Assembly (NCBI GenBank): GCA_035967665.1
Contig: JAYWLB010000113.1
Span: 62,001 to 126,000, forward strand
From: Arctic95D-9 sp035967665
GTDB taxonomy: Bacteria > Verrucomicrobiota > Verrucomicrobiia > Verrucomicrobiales > DEV007
Reading direction: 5' to 3'
DNA: 64,000 nucleotides
Of this stretch, positions 9,129 to 17,311 are shown piece after piece. Numbering within the stretch: the stretch's first letter is position 1; every line of letters starts with the position of its first letter. Below the pieces are notes generated by a model. That model made no database searches and had not been told where the DNA came from. It saw only the letters and a program-made list of their open reading frames with translations. The translations under genes were made by a program, and so were the position numbers.

Positions 9129-9928
9129 TACTGTGTCAAGAGATCCTCGATAGATCGAACGACGTCAGTGCTCCTTTCGTCGTCGAGAGCATCCGGGTGG
9201 GGATCGGAAAAACGTCGGGCGTCGTTGTCGTAGTAGTTTCCCGAAGCGTTGGCGAACTCGTCGGAGAGGGCGGCGCGGCGGAGAATGTCGGCACCGATGC
9301 CGAGGTCTTTTCCGGCCATGCCGAAACTTTCTTTGACCATCTTGCTGGCGAGGAGGGAGCCGGGATTGACCGCGACGATGACGGGACCGTTTTCACCAAG
9401 TTCCTTTGCCAGCTGCCGGGTCCACATCGTGATCGCGAGCTTGCTTTGGGAATAGGCGGACATGTCGTCGAGTCGGCTTTCTCCCCGCAGGGCAGCCAGG
9501 TCCACGCGATCCTGTGCGGCCGACGACAGGTTCACGACGCGTCCGGTGGCGGAAATGAGGGGCAGCAGTCGCCGGGTGAGAAGATAGGGCGCGAGGGTGT
9601 TGACGACGAAGCGGAGGTCGAGCCCGTTCGCGGCAATCGGGTGGGGAATTTTTAAGACGCCGGCGTTGTTGATGAGCACGTCGATGCGGTTGTGTTTTCC
9701 GGACAGGTTCGTTGCGAGCGCTTCGACTTCGGAGAGACGCGAAAAGTCAGCGCGGAAGGTTTCGGTTTCGCCCGCGCCGGGGATGGCGTCGATCGTTTCT
9801 TTCGACCGTGCGAGCTTTTCGGAGCTCCTTCCGTGGAGGAGGAGACGATGGCCATCGGCGGCGAGGAGTTTTGCGGTTTCGAGTCCGATACCGTCGGTCG
9901 CGCCGGTGATGAGAATGGTTTTCTTCAT
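9128..9928 (-). CDS. short-chain dehydrogenase/reductase (SDR)
   Basis: This 266-residue cytosolic NAD(P)-dependent oxidoreductase has the classical SDR layout: cofactor motif TGATDGIG at 8-15, NNAG at 87-90, catalytic Ser at about 135-136, and Y159-x3-K163 in YSQSK. HGRSSEKL after the second strand (R34) is typical of NADP(H) preference. It resembles the retinol-dehydrogenase/WWOX-like branch rather than FabG-like reductases. It is the last gene of a three-gene operon, 18 bp after the luciferase-like monooxygenase. A role in detoxifying or modifying a small carbonyl compound with its two neighbours is inference; the substrate cannot be read. Confidence 0.88.
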   Translation of the reverse strand: MKKTILITGATDGIGLETAKLLAADGHRLLLHGRSSEKLARSKETIDAIPGAGETETFRADFSRLSEVEALATNLSGKHNRIDVLINNAGVLKIPHPIAANGLDLRFVVNTLAPYLLTRRLLPLISATGRVVNLSSAAQDRVDLAALRGESRLDDMSAYSQSKLAITMWTRQLAKELGENGPVIVAVNPGSLLASKMVKESFGMAGKDLGIGADILRRAALSDEFANASGNYYDNDARRFSDPHPDALDDERSTDVVRSIEDLLTQ

Positions 9929-9946
9929 GAGCTGGTTGGATGAATG

Positions 9947-10921
9947 TCAGGAAAATTCGGAAAGCAACTCGTCGGCGATTCGTTTCATGGTCGTTTCGAT
10001 GTCCAACTGGTTGAAGCGAAGATTCAGCGCGAGATGATTGACGCCGATGGAGCGCAGGGCTTTCAGATGATCTTTGAGCCGCCGTATCCCGAGATGATAA
10101 CCGAGATGGATCGGCGACGGGCGTGTCTCAGGGTCTTCGGCGAGGTCGATGTGCAGCGGTTGCATGACCGGCTTGTCGGCTAGACCGGCGGCTTCGATCC
10201 GTCCGCGCCATTGGGTGATGATCTGGTTTTGCAAAGGCAGGTCCCGGGGATAGAGCATCCATCCGTCGCCGTTGCGGGCGATCCATTCCGGGTCCTGCTG
10301 GCTGCCTCCGGTGATGAGCAGAGGCAGTTTTCCCGCCGCCGGTTTCGGCAAGAGATCGACGGTGCCTTCGAGAATGCCGTAGTGGGCATCGTTGTGAACG
10401 GGAAATGAATTTTCCATCTGCCGCAGATACTCGTAGCTCGCCCGGAAGCGTTCGCCCCGGTTCTCGAAGGGCAGGTCGAGGGCGGGATATTCCTGCGGGC
10501 GATCACCCGAAGCGATGCCGAGCAGGAGCCGACCTCCCGAGAGCACATCGGCACTCGCCGCCGCTTTCGCGACATGGGCGGGATGGCGCAGGGGAAGCAC
10601 GATGCTGGCGACGCCGAGGGCGATCGTCTCCGTCTGTCCGGCGAGGTAGCCGAGATAAACGAAGGGATCGAAAAGCTGGCCCGCATCGCCGAAGCCTGGG
10701 ACGTTGAACGGAACATCGCGCAGCCAGACGGCGGAGAATCCGAGCTGCTCCGCCAGCTGCACCCGTTCGAGATGGCGCTCCATTGTCGGAACGGGATTCC
10801 GGTCGTAGGTTTCCAAAGGCACGACCAGTCCGAGGGTCATTTTTCCCTGCTGGAAGGTCCGGTCGTAACCCCGGTTGATCGGTTCAAAACCGGTCGCGAG
10901 CTGTTCCGTTTCGTTGTTCAT
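9947..10921 (-). CDS. luciferase-like (LLM-class) flavin-dependent monooxygenase
   Basis: The 324-residue TIM-barrel protein carries hallmarks of the bacterial luciferase-like family: LAEQLGFSAVWLRDVPF, a DPFVYLGYLAGQTETIALG block, and SGGRLLLGIASGD, where flavin and phosphate contacts lie. Family members use reduced FMN or F420 to oxidise small organics. The TIGR03571-type subgroup, flavin-dependent and of unknown substrate, seems the best match. It sits between an MDR reductase (15 bp) and an SDR (18 bp), which could supply reducing steps on the same compound. No signal peptide, so cytosolic. Confidence 0.85.
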   Translation of the reverse strand: MNNETEQLATGFEPINRGYDRTFQQGKMTLGLVVPLETYDRNPVPTMERHLERVQLAEQLGFSAVWLRDVPFNVPGFGDAGQLFDPFVYLGYLAGQTETIALGVASIVLPLRHPAHVAKAAASADVLSGGRLLLGIASGDRPQEYPALDLPFENRGERFRASYEYLRQMENSFPVHNDAHYGILEGTVDLLPKPAAGKLPLLITGGSQQDPEWIARNGDGWMLYPRDLPLQNQIITQWRGRIEAAGLADKPVMQPLHIDLAEDPETRPSPIHLGYHLGIRRLKDHLKALRSIGVNHLALNLRFNQLDIETTMKRIADELLSEFS

Positions 10922-10936
10922 TTTTACGACTGTCGT

Positions 10937-11923
10937 TTAGACATCGATGACGACTTTTCCCATCGCCTGTCCGCTGGCGAGACGGGCATGAGCATCTCCC
11001 GCCTCTTCAAGGGAATATTGGCTTTCATCGACGACGACTTTGAAATCGCTCGACTCAATGATCCTGGCGAGGTCGGCGAGAATGACGCCGTGCTGGTAGC
11101 GTTTGAAATCGTGCAGCATCGGAATGAGCATGAAGACGACGTGCAGGGAGAGACCTTTAAAATGAACCGGATTCAGATCGAGTTCGCACATCGAAACTGT
11201 CGTGGCGATCTGTCCGTTGAGTGCCGCGGCTTCGAAGGAGCTCGGAAGATTGGCGCCGCCCACGGAATCGAAGACGAGCTCAAATCCCGCGCCGCCGGTG
11301 TGCTTGCCGACATAGTCTGCGACGCTTTCGGTTTTGTAATTGATTCCCGTCGCGCCGAGTTGCTCGATCAGGGCGAGCTGCTTGTCGCCGCCGCCGGTGG
11401 AAAAGACTTCGGCACCCCAGTGTTTCGCGAGCTGCAGAGCGACGTGGCCGACCCCGCCGGAACCGCCGTGGACGAGCACCTTCTGGCCCTCGCTGATACC
11501 GGCGCGCTGCAGGCCTTCGTAGGCGGTGATCGCCACGAGAGGCAGGGCTGCCGCTTCGCGCATCGAGAGATTCTTCGGCTTGTGAGCGATCAGGTCGCTG
11601 TCGGCGGCGATGTATTCCGCGAGTGTGCCGGGCAGGTCAGCGAGACCACCGGCGCAGCCATAAACTTCGTCACCGATGGAAAAGTTTTCGACTCCGTCAC
11701 CGACCGCTTCGACCGTTCCGGCGAAATCCATCCCGAGCAGGGCGGGGAGTTCGGGGGAGAGAGGAAGTTCGGCTCCCATCGTGCGGATCATGGTGTCGAC
11801 GGTGTTCACGCTGGTGGCAGCGATTTTAACGAGAACTTGTCCGGGTTTGATCCAGGGTTTTCCAATTTCGGTGATTTCGAAGTTTGAATCTTCGCCGTAG
11901 GTTTTCAGGAGCATTGCTTTCAT
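10937..11923 (-). CDS. zinc-independent MDR oxidoreductase (quinone-reductase-like)
   Basis: The 328-residue protein is a medium-chain dehydrogenase/reductase: N-terminal GroES-like part with LGMDFAGTVEAVGDGV near 63-79, then the NADPH-binding Rossmann motif HGGSGGVGH (152-160). The structural-zinc cysteine cluster of alcohol dehydrogenases is missing and the catalytic-zinc ligands are not evident, which points to the NADPH:quinone reductase/enoyl-reductase branch. It is the first gene of a three-gene operon and is transcribed away from a LysR-type regulator 118 bp upstream, the usual arrangement for a regulator and its target. Confidence 0.85.
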   Translation of the reverse strand: MKAMLLKTYGEDSNFEITEIGKPWIKPGQVLVKIAATSVNTVDTMIRTMGAELPLSPELPALLGMDFAGTVEAVGDGVENFSIGDEVYGCAGGLADLPGTLAEYIAADSDLIAHKPKNLSMREAAALPLVAITAYEGLQRAGISEGQKVLVHGGSGGVGHVALQLAKHWGAEVFSTGGGDKQLALIEQLGATGINYKTESVADYVGKHTGGAGFELVFDSVGGANLPSSFEAAALNGQIATTVSMCELDLNPVHFKGLSLHVVFMLIPMLHDFKRYQHGVILADLARIIESSDFKVVVDESQYSLEEAGDAHARLASGQAMGKVVIDV

Positions 11924-12041
11924 AAGATTTTGTTTGGGTGTCAGGTTTTAACTATTCGATTTTTGAATCAAAAGTTTCTTTTCTATGAGCAAACTTGACA
12001 TATTCTAAGAAACAGAAAAATTGATTGTTACAATCGAAACA
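11924..12041. promoter_or_regulatory. divergent promoter region for LysR regulator and oxidoreductase operon
   Basis: This 118-bp AT-rich gap separates the divergent starts at 11923 (minus) and 12042 (plus). GATTGT-T-ACAATC (12023-12035) is a perfect 6-bp-arm palindrome immediately before the LysR start, well placed for autoregulation. GTTTCTT and AAGAAAC form a second, widely spaced inverted pair in the same gap. A TTGACA hexamer at 11995-12000 has no convincing -10 at 16-18 nt. Confidence 0.45.
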
Positions 12042-12929
12042 ATGAGCAAATCGAATAGAACCAGTTTTCAACTCGACGTGGATCTCCTCAGTCTCCGCAC
12101 CCTCGTGGCGGTGATCGAGGAAGGTGGATTCTCTGCAGCTGCGAAGAGAGTAGGCCGCACCCAGTCTGCGATCAGTCTGCAGATCGCGAAGCTGGAGGAC
12201 CGACTGAATGTGAAACTGCTGGAGCGAACGAGCCGTTCGGTCGCGGTGACGCCTGCGGGGGAAATCTTTCTCAGCTACGCGCGGCGGATTTTGGAACTGT
12301 CCGACGAAGCGCTGCTCGCGGTGTCTGCTCCCGAGGAAAAAACGCTCTTGCGGGTTGGCTTTGCCGAGTATCTCGCGCCGCGGCATTTGCCGAACTTGCT
12401 GGCGACCTTTCGCCGCGCGCATCCGAACTGCGAGCTGAGCCTCGTTCTCGGCATGGGCGTTGACCTCTTTCCCATGTTGGAGGACGGAAAACTCGATCTG
12501 GTTTTCGCCGGACCTGAGGCTGACAACGGAACTCTGCTTTGGGAAGAGGAACTGGTCTGGACCGGTCCCGGAGAGGAGGGCCTCGAAAACGCCGGTATCG
12601 CAAACGAATCCGACACGCTCGAACTGGTCCTGATGCATCCTCCGTGCAGCTATCGGCAGATCGCGTTCGATTCACTCACCAGGATGGGGCAGCCGTGGAA
12701 AATGTCGATCGAGGCCAACTCGGTGCAGGCGGTGCAATCGGCGATTCGTGCCGGTCTCGGCGTGAGCGTTTTGCCCCGTTCCGCTGTCGCCGGGGACTTG
12801 AACTTTCTCTCAGGAGAATCGCTGCCCGAGCTGCCAACCACCGCGGTTATGAGCTACGTGCGAACCGATCGAGCGCATCCCTACGCTCAACGTTTTATTG
12901 ATTATCTGCTCGCGAGCGTGGAGGGCTGA
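12042..12929 (+). CDS. LysR-family transcriptional regulator
   Basis: The 295-residue protein has the N-terminal winged helix-turn-helix of LysR regulators (GGFSAAAKRVGRTQSAISLQ, about 28-47), a dimerisation linker helix and a C-terminal effector domain with two Rossmann-like lobes. The ATG at 12042 is used; an in-frame TTG at 12021 would place the start inside the palindrome. Divergent placement from the MDR-LLM-SDR operon suggests it activates that operon in response to a metabolite related to their substrate. The effector is unknown. Confidence 0.92.
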   Translation: MSKSNRTSFQLDVDLLSLRTLVAVIEEGGFSAAAKRVGRTQSAISLQIAKLEDRLNVKLLERTSRSVAVTPAGEIFLSYARRILELSDEALLAVSAPEEKTLLRVGFAEYLAPRHLPNLLATFRRAHPNCELSLVLGMGVDLFPMLEDGKLDLVFAGPEADNGTLLWEEELVWTGPGEEGLENAGIANESDTLELVLMHPPCSYRQIAFDSLTRMGQPWKMSIEANSVQAVQSAIRAGLGVSVLPRSAVAGDLNFLSGESLPELPTTAVMSYVRTDRAHPYAQRFIDYLLASVEG

Positions 12930-12985
12930 CAGTTTTTCCGGGTGTTTGAGAGGCAGGCCCGGCGTAGCGACGAGGACGATGCTTC

Positions 12986-13621
12986 CTACTTTACGCATGG
13001 CAATTTCGCGGGGGGATAGGCGGAGAGTCCGGCGAGGGCAAAGCGGGTGCGATCCTCGATGTAGTGTTGAAGCGGTTCGCCCTCCGGTCCGTCAGGGAAG
13101 AGGTCCTCACGGCAGCCGGGGGCGACGTTCTGAAAGACGCACAGTGCGATAATTGCCGTTCCCGCCTGGGCCCGCTGTGCCTCATCGCGGAACTCGATCA
13201 TTTCGCTGAGAAGCGGAAGCAGAACGTCCTCGTGGGCTTCGCGGATTTTACTGAATGCCTCATCTCTTTCCCCGGAGGAACTCGACAAGACATGACCGAT
13301 GATTCGCTCAAAGTAGCCGGCCGGCCCGGGATCAAAGCTGCGCGAAATAATCGCCGCCATAAACGCTCTGAGTCGGTCTTCGGGAGCCGCGGAAGCATCG
13401 ACCCCTCCGCTGAGCGGATAACGGCTGTCAGCAATCTCGAATGCGTGCGAGATCGCCTCGTTCAAGAGCGCCTCTTTCGAACCAAAATGGTAGTTTCCCG
13501 CCGCGCAGTTCGCTCCTGCTATCTCACAGATTTCCCCGAGCGTTGCGACATGGAATTCCTTGGTCGCGAAAACTTGCATCGCAGCGTCAAGGATGAGTTC
13601 TTTGGTCGTTTTTCGTGCCAT
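12986..13621 (-). CDS. TetR-family transcriptional regulator (CecR-like C-terminus)
   Basis: The 211-residue protein opens with a TetR helix-turn-helix (VATLGEICEIAGANCAAGNY, then HFGSKEALL). Its longer C-terminal part with FERIIGHVLSSSS resembles the DUF1956/CecR subgroup, whose members control efflux or stress genes. ATG at 13621 (MARKTT) is chosen over a start 48 bp upstream, which would enter the operator. A near-ideal 26-bp palindrome at 13661-13686 lies 40 bp upstream, a probable autoregulatory operator. It is convergent with the LysR gene. No efflux gene is adjacent; the Nramp gene upstream is on the same strand. Confidence 0.88.
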   Translation of the reverse strand: MARKTTKELILDAAMQVFATKEFHVATLGEICEIAGANCAAGNYHFGSKEALLNEAISHAFEIADSRYPLSGGVDASAAPEDRLRAFMAAIISRSFDPGPAGYFERIIGHVLSSSSGERDEAFSKIREAHEDVLLPLLSEMIEFRDEAQRAQAGTAIIALCVFQNVAPGCREDLFPDGPEGEPLQHYIEDRTRFALAGLSAYPPAKLPCVK

Positions 13622-13660
13622 TGCAATCACGGAACACCAGTTGTGGAAAAATTCAAATTG

Positions 13661-13686
13661 TAATTTCAAATGAGAATTTGAAATTA
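13661..13686. promoter_or_regulatory. 26-bp palindromic operator candidate for the TetR regulator
   Basis: TAATTTCAAAT, GAGA, ATTTGAAATTA: perfect 11-bp arms and a 4-bp centre, 40 bp upstream of the TetR start. TetR-family dimers bind such palindromes; location and perfection make autoregulation likely. The flanking ATTCAAATTG at 13651-13660 partly repeats an arm. Confidence 0.7.
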
Positions 13687-13817
13687 GAGGGGTGACCGGA
13701 GTTTGGTGTGAGTTGGCTCACAGGCTCAAGCGTATTGAAGGCAAGCTCAGGGCTTCTTTTGAGGACCTCCGATTTTGTATCGCGGCAACTTCGAAAACAC
13801 CAATGTCTATGCCATTT

Positions 13818-13850
13818 CAACAGGGTCACTTCACCAACCATACCCTGTTG
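13818..13850. repeat. 33-nt dispersed palindrome, copy B
   Basis: CAACAGGGT, 15 nt, ACCCTGTTG: arms identical to copy A (5055) and the same spacing, but a different spacer apart from a shared TC..C.A pattern. It lies about 150 bp beyond the Nramp stop codon and about 200 bp upstream of the TetR start. Confidence 0.75.
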
Positions 13851-13997
13851 CATTTCCGACCAAACAGTCTCTACATCACCAGCTTCGCCGTTTCTGCAAG
13901 CACCAGCGCCAGCGCCAGCTCAGTCCGATTTATCGACGGATTCTCGGGGATTGAACGTGGCAGCAGACCTTCTTTTGCACTCTTCAGCCGCCTCCAA

Positions 13998-15284
13998 CTA
14001 CACGCCGAATCCGAGCGTGGTGAGCAGTTTGGGGAGACCGATCCAGGCAAAAAAGAGGAGAATGATGACAAGGGTGAGCGAGGTCCACCAGCGGTTGCGA
14101 AGCGCACGACCGACCCAGTCCGACCGGCCGTTGAGGAGGAGCAGGGTGAGGGCGACCATCGGCATGACGAGGGCGCCGAACACGGAATAGGCTTTCTGAA
14201 CGATTTGGAAATCGTAGGCGAGTCCGGGGAGGGGAATCAGAGCGAGCCCAAGAAGATAGCCCCGGTAGGCTTTCCCTCTGGTGTCGACTTGCCAGGGGAT
14301 GAAACGATCCGGAGAGAGAGACTCGCGGTGGGATTGAAGGTGCAGGAAATCAGCGAAAAGATAGGGCACTGCCTGCCAGACTCCGAGAAGACTGCTGAAC
14401 ACCGCCGCCCAGGCGCCGGCGAGAAAGAGGAGTTCCACCGATGCATTGGTTTGCTCGCCGATGCGGTGAGCGAGGTCGACAATGAGCGTGGCTCCTTTGC
14501 CGCTGAGTTGAAGGCCGTCGGACAGGATTACCATGGCGATTCCGAAGAGTGCCATCAGAAAATAGGCAATTCCGATGTCCCATCGGCAGAGACGAAGATC
14601 GTCGGGACCGGTGCGGTTTTTCTCTCGAATCCAGTAGCCATAAGAGAGAACGGTCAGGGTTCCGCCGACACCTCCCATGAGTGCCAGCGTCCAGGCGACG
14701 CCTTCGGGGTGATCGGGAATCGCGGGAATGGTGAGTCCGCGAAGAACGGCGCCCCAATCGGTTCCGATGAAAGCACCGGTGGCGAGAACGACGATGATCA
14801 TGACGGAAACGAGCACGGCCATGATTCTTTCCAGAAAACGGAACGTTCCCATCCAGACGAGTGCCAGCCCGAGTAGCGAGTGGAGCGATCCGAACACGAT
14901 TTTCGCGGTGGAGGCTTCTTTGAAAACAGGGAAAAGGGCGTGCATTGCCACTCCGCAGGCTCCGATCAATGCGGTTCCGACGACGAAGGACCAGAGGAGG
15001 AGGTAGACGAGAAAGCCCCATCGGATCGCGGGGCCGAGACGGAGCACGGCTCCTTCGAGCAGAGTCGTTTCGGTGGCGAGCTGCCAGCGGGCGAGGCCTT
15101 CGGTGATGACATATTTAAACATTGCTCCGAGGACGATAGCCCACAGCACCGCGACGCCGAGATTCATCCCTGCAAAGGCTCCGCCGGCGAGATCTCCTGC
15201 TCCGACGCCGGTCGCCGCGAGCATGAGCCCGGGCCCGATGAAAGTGAGGAGCGAAAAGCGGGCGCCGGTGGATTTGCGGTTCAT
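13998..15284 (-). CDS. divergent Nramp-family metal transporter
   Basis: This 428-residue inner-membrane protein has about eleven hydrophobic segments in the order seen in Nramp divalent-metal/proton symporters, beginning with FIGPGLMLAATGVGAGDLAGG, where canonical Nramps have GPGxLxxxxxxDPGN. Here the metal-binding DPGN of the first helix reads GAGD, and the sixth-helix MPH is replaced by a glycine-rich stretch (ALMGGVGGTLTVLSYGYW). Fold membership is clear, but Mn/Fe specificity is not; it may belong to a non-canonical branch with other ions. It lies 60 bp after a TSUP permease gene on the same strand, possibly one transcript. Confidence 0.8.
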   Translation of the reverse strand: MNRKSTGARFSLLTFIGPGLMLAATGVGAGDLAGGAFAGMNLGVAVLWAIVLGAMFKYVITEGLARWQLATETTLLEGAVLRLGPAIRWGFLVYLLLWSFVVGTALIGACGVAMHALFPVFKEASTAKIVFGSLHSLLGLALVWMGTFRFLERIMAVLVSVMIIVVLATGAFIGTDWGAVLRGLTIPAIPDHPEGVAWTLALMGGVGGTLTVLSYGYWIREKNRTGPDDLRLCRWDIGIAYFLMALFGIAMVILSDGLQLSGKGATLIVDLAHRIGEQTNASVELLFLAGAWAAVFSSLLGVWQAVPYLFADFLHLQSHRESLSPDRFIPWQVDTRGKAYRGYLLGLALIPLPGLAYDFQIVQKAYSVFGALVMPMVALTLLLLNGRSDWVGRALRNRWWTSLTLVIILLFFAWIGLPKLLTTLGFGV

Positions 15285-15344
15285 TCAGAAAAGAGTGGGC
15301 AAAAAACGGGGTGGTGGCGAGAGAGGAACGGGTCCTGTTTTGCG

Positions 15345-16142
15345 TTAGGAACCCGGCCAGAGGAGTTTGATTGCCATGAAGAAGAGGGCAATGTAGAGGG
15401 CGTTGCGGATCCAGCTTTCGCCTTTGAGGACGCTGAGCTGGGAACCGATCCAGCCCCCAAGGGAATTGCCCACCGCGAGGGCCAGTCCGGGGAGCCAGAG
15501 AACCTGGCCGCGGGCGGCGAAAATGATGAGGGCGGCGAGGGTGAAAAAGCCGACGATGAAGACCTTGTGCATGTTCACACGGACGAGGTCGAGTCCGAGG
15601 ACGTTGTGCAACGCTGCCATCAGGAGAAATCCGACCCCGGCCTGAATGAAGCCTCCGTAAAAGCCGACTCCTATCATCGCAAGATGCCCGAGAATGAGCT
15701 GTTGCCTTGATGGACCGGTGCTTTTTACTTTTTCGGGTTCTACGGATTTGTCCGCTTTGGAAACGGTTTTTTTGGCCTTTCTGAAATGCTGCAGGGTCAT
15801 GTAGAGGAGCACCCCGATGAGGACGGCACCGAGAACGCGGTTGAAAAGCTCGCCGCGGACCATGGTTCCGAGAAGGGCTCCTGAGATGCCGCCGGGCAGT
15901 GCCGCGAGCGCGAGGGTGAAGCTCAGTTTCATGTCGGAGAACCCGAGAGATCGGAAGCCTCCGACCGCGGTCACATTTTGCGCGAGAATCGCGACGCGGT
16001 TGGTGCCGTTCGCGACGGCTCCGTCGAGTCCGAGAAAAACCATTGCAGGTAGGGTGAGGAGAGAGCCTCCGCCGGCGAGGACGTTGAGAGTGCCCGCGAT
16101 AATTCCGAGCAGGGCGAGTAATAGATAGTGCCACGTTTCCAT
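15345..16142 (-). CDS. TSUP (TauE/SafE) family sulfite/anion permease
   Basis: The 265-residue inner-membrane protein carries the duplicated four-helix unit of the TSUP family. The first half contains AGTLNVLAGGGSLLTLPAM and GTNRVAILAQN, the second GFYGGFIQAGVGFLLMAAL and GNSLGGWIGS, both family signatures. TSUP permeases move sulfite, sulfoacetate and other small anions out of the cell. With many sulfatases nearby, export of sulfur oxyanions is attractive but unproven. The promoter region upstream contains a four-copy heptamer repeat. Confidence 0.88.
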   Translation of the reverse strand: METWHYLLLALLGIIAGTLNVLAGGGSLLTLPAMVFLGLDGAVANGTNRVAILAQNVTAVGGFRSLGFSDMKLSFTLALAALPGGISGALLGTMVRGELFNRVLGAVLIGVLLYMTLQHFRKAKKTVSKADKSVEPEKVKSTGPSRQQLILGHLAMIGVGFYGGFIQAGVGFLLMAALHNVLGLDLVRVNMHKVFIVGFFTLAALIIFAARGQVLWLPGLALAVGNSLGGWIGSQLSVLKGESWIRNALYIALFFMAIKLLWPGS

Positions 16143-16193
16143 GAAGGGCTCACTCTAGCTCTTTTTGCCGATTGTGCTTTGAGGAAGGGGGAA

Positions 16194-16221
16194 GTTCTTC
16201 GTTCTTCGTTCTTCGTTCTTC
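16194..16221. repeat. heptanucleotide tandem repeat, 4 x GTTCTTC
   Basis: Four perfect consecutive copies of GTTCTTC (GAAGAAC on the minus strand) lie in the 91-bp gap between the type III PKS stop and the TSUP start, both on the minus strand. They are about 50-80 bp upstream of the TSUP start codon, where changes in copy number would alter spacing of promoter elements. Confidence 0.85.
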
Positions 16222-16233
16222 GTTGGTTTGTTG

Positions 16234-17268
16234 CTATTCCCTGGAAAGCTCGAGGGAGTGGGCGGCGAAGCCGGCGCCGAATGAGGTTACCCAGAGATTT
16301 GAATCGCTGTCCTTTGCCGGGGAGGCGATGCGGTTTTCGAGTGCCAGCATCACTGAGGGACTGCTGCAGTTACCGTAATCGCGAAGCGTGGTTCTTGAAT
16401 CGCTCAATTGGTGTTGGGGCAGAGTTTCTTCGATCGCATTGAGGACATCTCTGCCGCCGGTGTGACTGATGATTTGATCAGGTTCGGTTTCACGCTTTTC
16501 AAAGAGTTGTGCGACGGCATCGGCGGCGAGTTTGGGAACGGAACGATGCAGCTTGTTGCGGAGGCGACCGGAGTCATTGACGAAACGGATTTTTTCCCGG
16601 TCGACGGGCCGGTGCAGGGTGTCGAACCGGCCGGTGCGCCAGTCGCCTGTGTTTCGCGCTTTTCCTGACCAAATCGAAGCGCTCGCGCCATCACCGAAGA
16701 GACAGAGACTGATGAGAACACCGGGATCGTCGGCGATGAAGAATGCGGCCGAACACACTTCTACGGCGATGGTTGCAACGGTGGCGTCGGGGTTGGCTGC
16801 GAGAAATCCGTCAGCGCAGCGGAGCAGGGGAATTGCGGCGCCGCAGCCGAGTCCCACCGAGTCCTGAAGAAAGGCATCGGGTCGCAAGTCCATCGACTCG
16901 GCGACGTAGCTCGATACGCCGGGACAGAGGTATCCGGTGCAGGTGCTGATGAGGAGGGCGTCGAGATCTTGGGGGCGCATCCCGGCCCGGTCGAGTGCTT
17001 TGCTCAAGGCGGAGGAGGCGAGAGCGGGAGCGTGTTTCTCAAATGCCCGGTTCTGGGCCTCCGCTCCAACACTGAAGAGGAGGTCAGGATCGGAGATTGC
17101 AAAGTGTCTTTTCCCGATGCCGGAGTCTTGAGAGAGAACTTTCCGCAGTAGCGATATCGAGCTTTCCTTCAGATCTGTTTTTTCGAACTGACGGGTTAAA
17201 ATGTCCCAACAGTCCTTTTGGGTGAACGAGTCAGAAGGGAGTGCCGAGGCGATGGAGGTAAGATACAT
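16234..17268 (-). CDS. type III polyketide synthase (chalcone/stilbene synthase-like)
   Basis: The 344-residue protein has the full catalytic triad of type III PKSs: Cys142 in VGLGCGAA, His269 in SHTGG, and Asn300 in DYGNCSSPSVM, with the supporting CTGYLCPG motif near 110-117. Such homodimers extend an acyl-CoA with malonyl units, without an acyl carrier protein, to make pyrones, resorcinols or phloroglucinols. ATG at 17268 gives the usual short N-terminus; an earlier start at 17358 overlaps the upstream FAD gene. It follows the FAD oxidoreductase by 43 bp and a methyltransferase before that, a classic compact cluster for an oxidised, methylated aromatic polyketide or lipid. Starter and product cannot be told from sequence. 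Confidence 0.9.
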   Translation of the reverse strand: MYLTSIASALPSDSFTQKDCWDILTRQFEKTDLKESSISLLRKVLSQDSGIGKRHFAISDPDLLFSVGAEAQNRAFEKHAPALASSALSKALDRAGMRPQDLDALLISTCTGYLCPGVSSYVAESMDLRPDAFLQDSVGLGCGAAIPLLRCADGFLAANPDATVATIAVEVCSAAFFIADDPGVLISLCLFGDGASASIWSGKARNTGDWRTGRFDTLHRPVDREKIRFVNDSGRLRNKLHRSVPKLAADAVAQLFEKRETEPDQIISHTGGRDVLNAIEETLPQHQLSDSRTTLRDYGNCSSPSVMLALENRIASPAKDSDSNLWVTSFGAGFAAHSLELSRE

Positions 17269-17311
17269 GTGAGGGAGGAAAGAAAGGGCAGTGGAGGTGG
17301 CAAAAGCGGGC

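Larger units (their letters stand above)
13622..13997. other. 376-bp intergenic region between tetR-type and Nramp-type genes
   Basis: No gene is supported. From the TetR side outward it holds the 26-bp palindrome (13661-13686), copy B of the dispersed 33-nt palindrome (13818-13850) and a short run of AGCGCC-like repeats near 13903-13920. It must contain the TetR promoter and the end of the Nramp transcript. Confidence 0.6.

Noticed and set aside
10574..11887. A 437-codon open frame on the plus strand opposite the LLM and MDR genes
   Set aside because: It lies antisense to two well-supported enzymes, has no recognisable domain and reflects high GC with few stops on the opposite strand.
13692..14876. 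A 394-codon plus-strand open frame opposite the Nramp gene
   Set aside because: Glu/Gly-rich, low-complexity translation with no motif; a shadow of the membrane protein.
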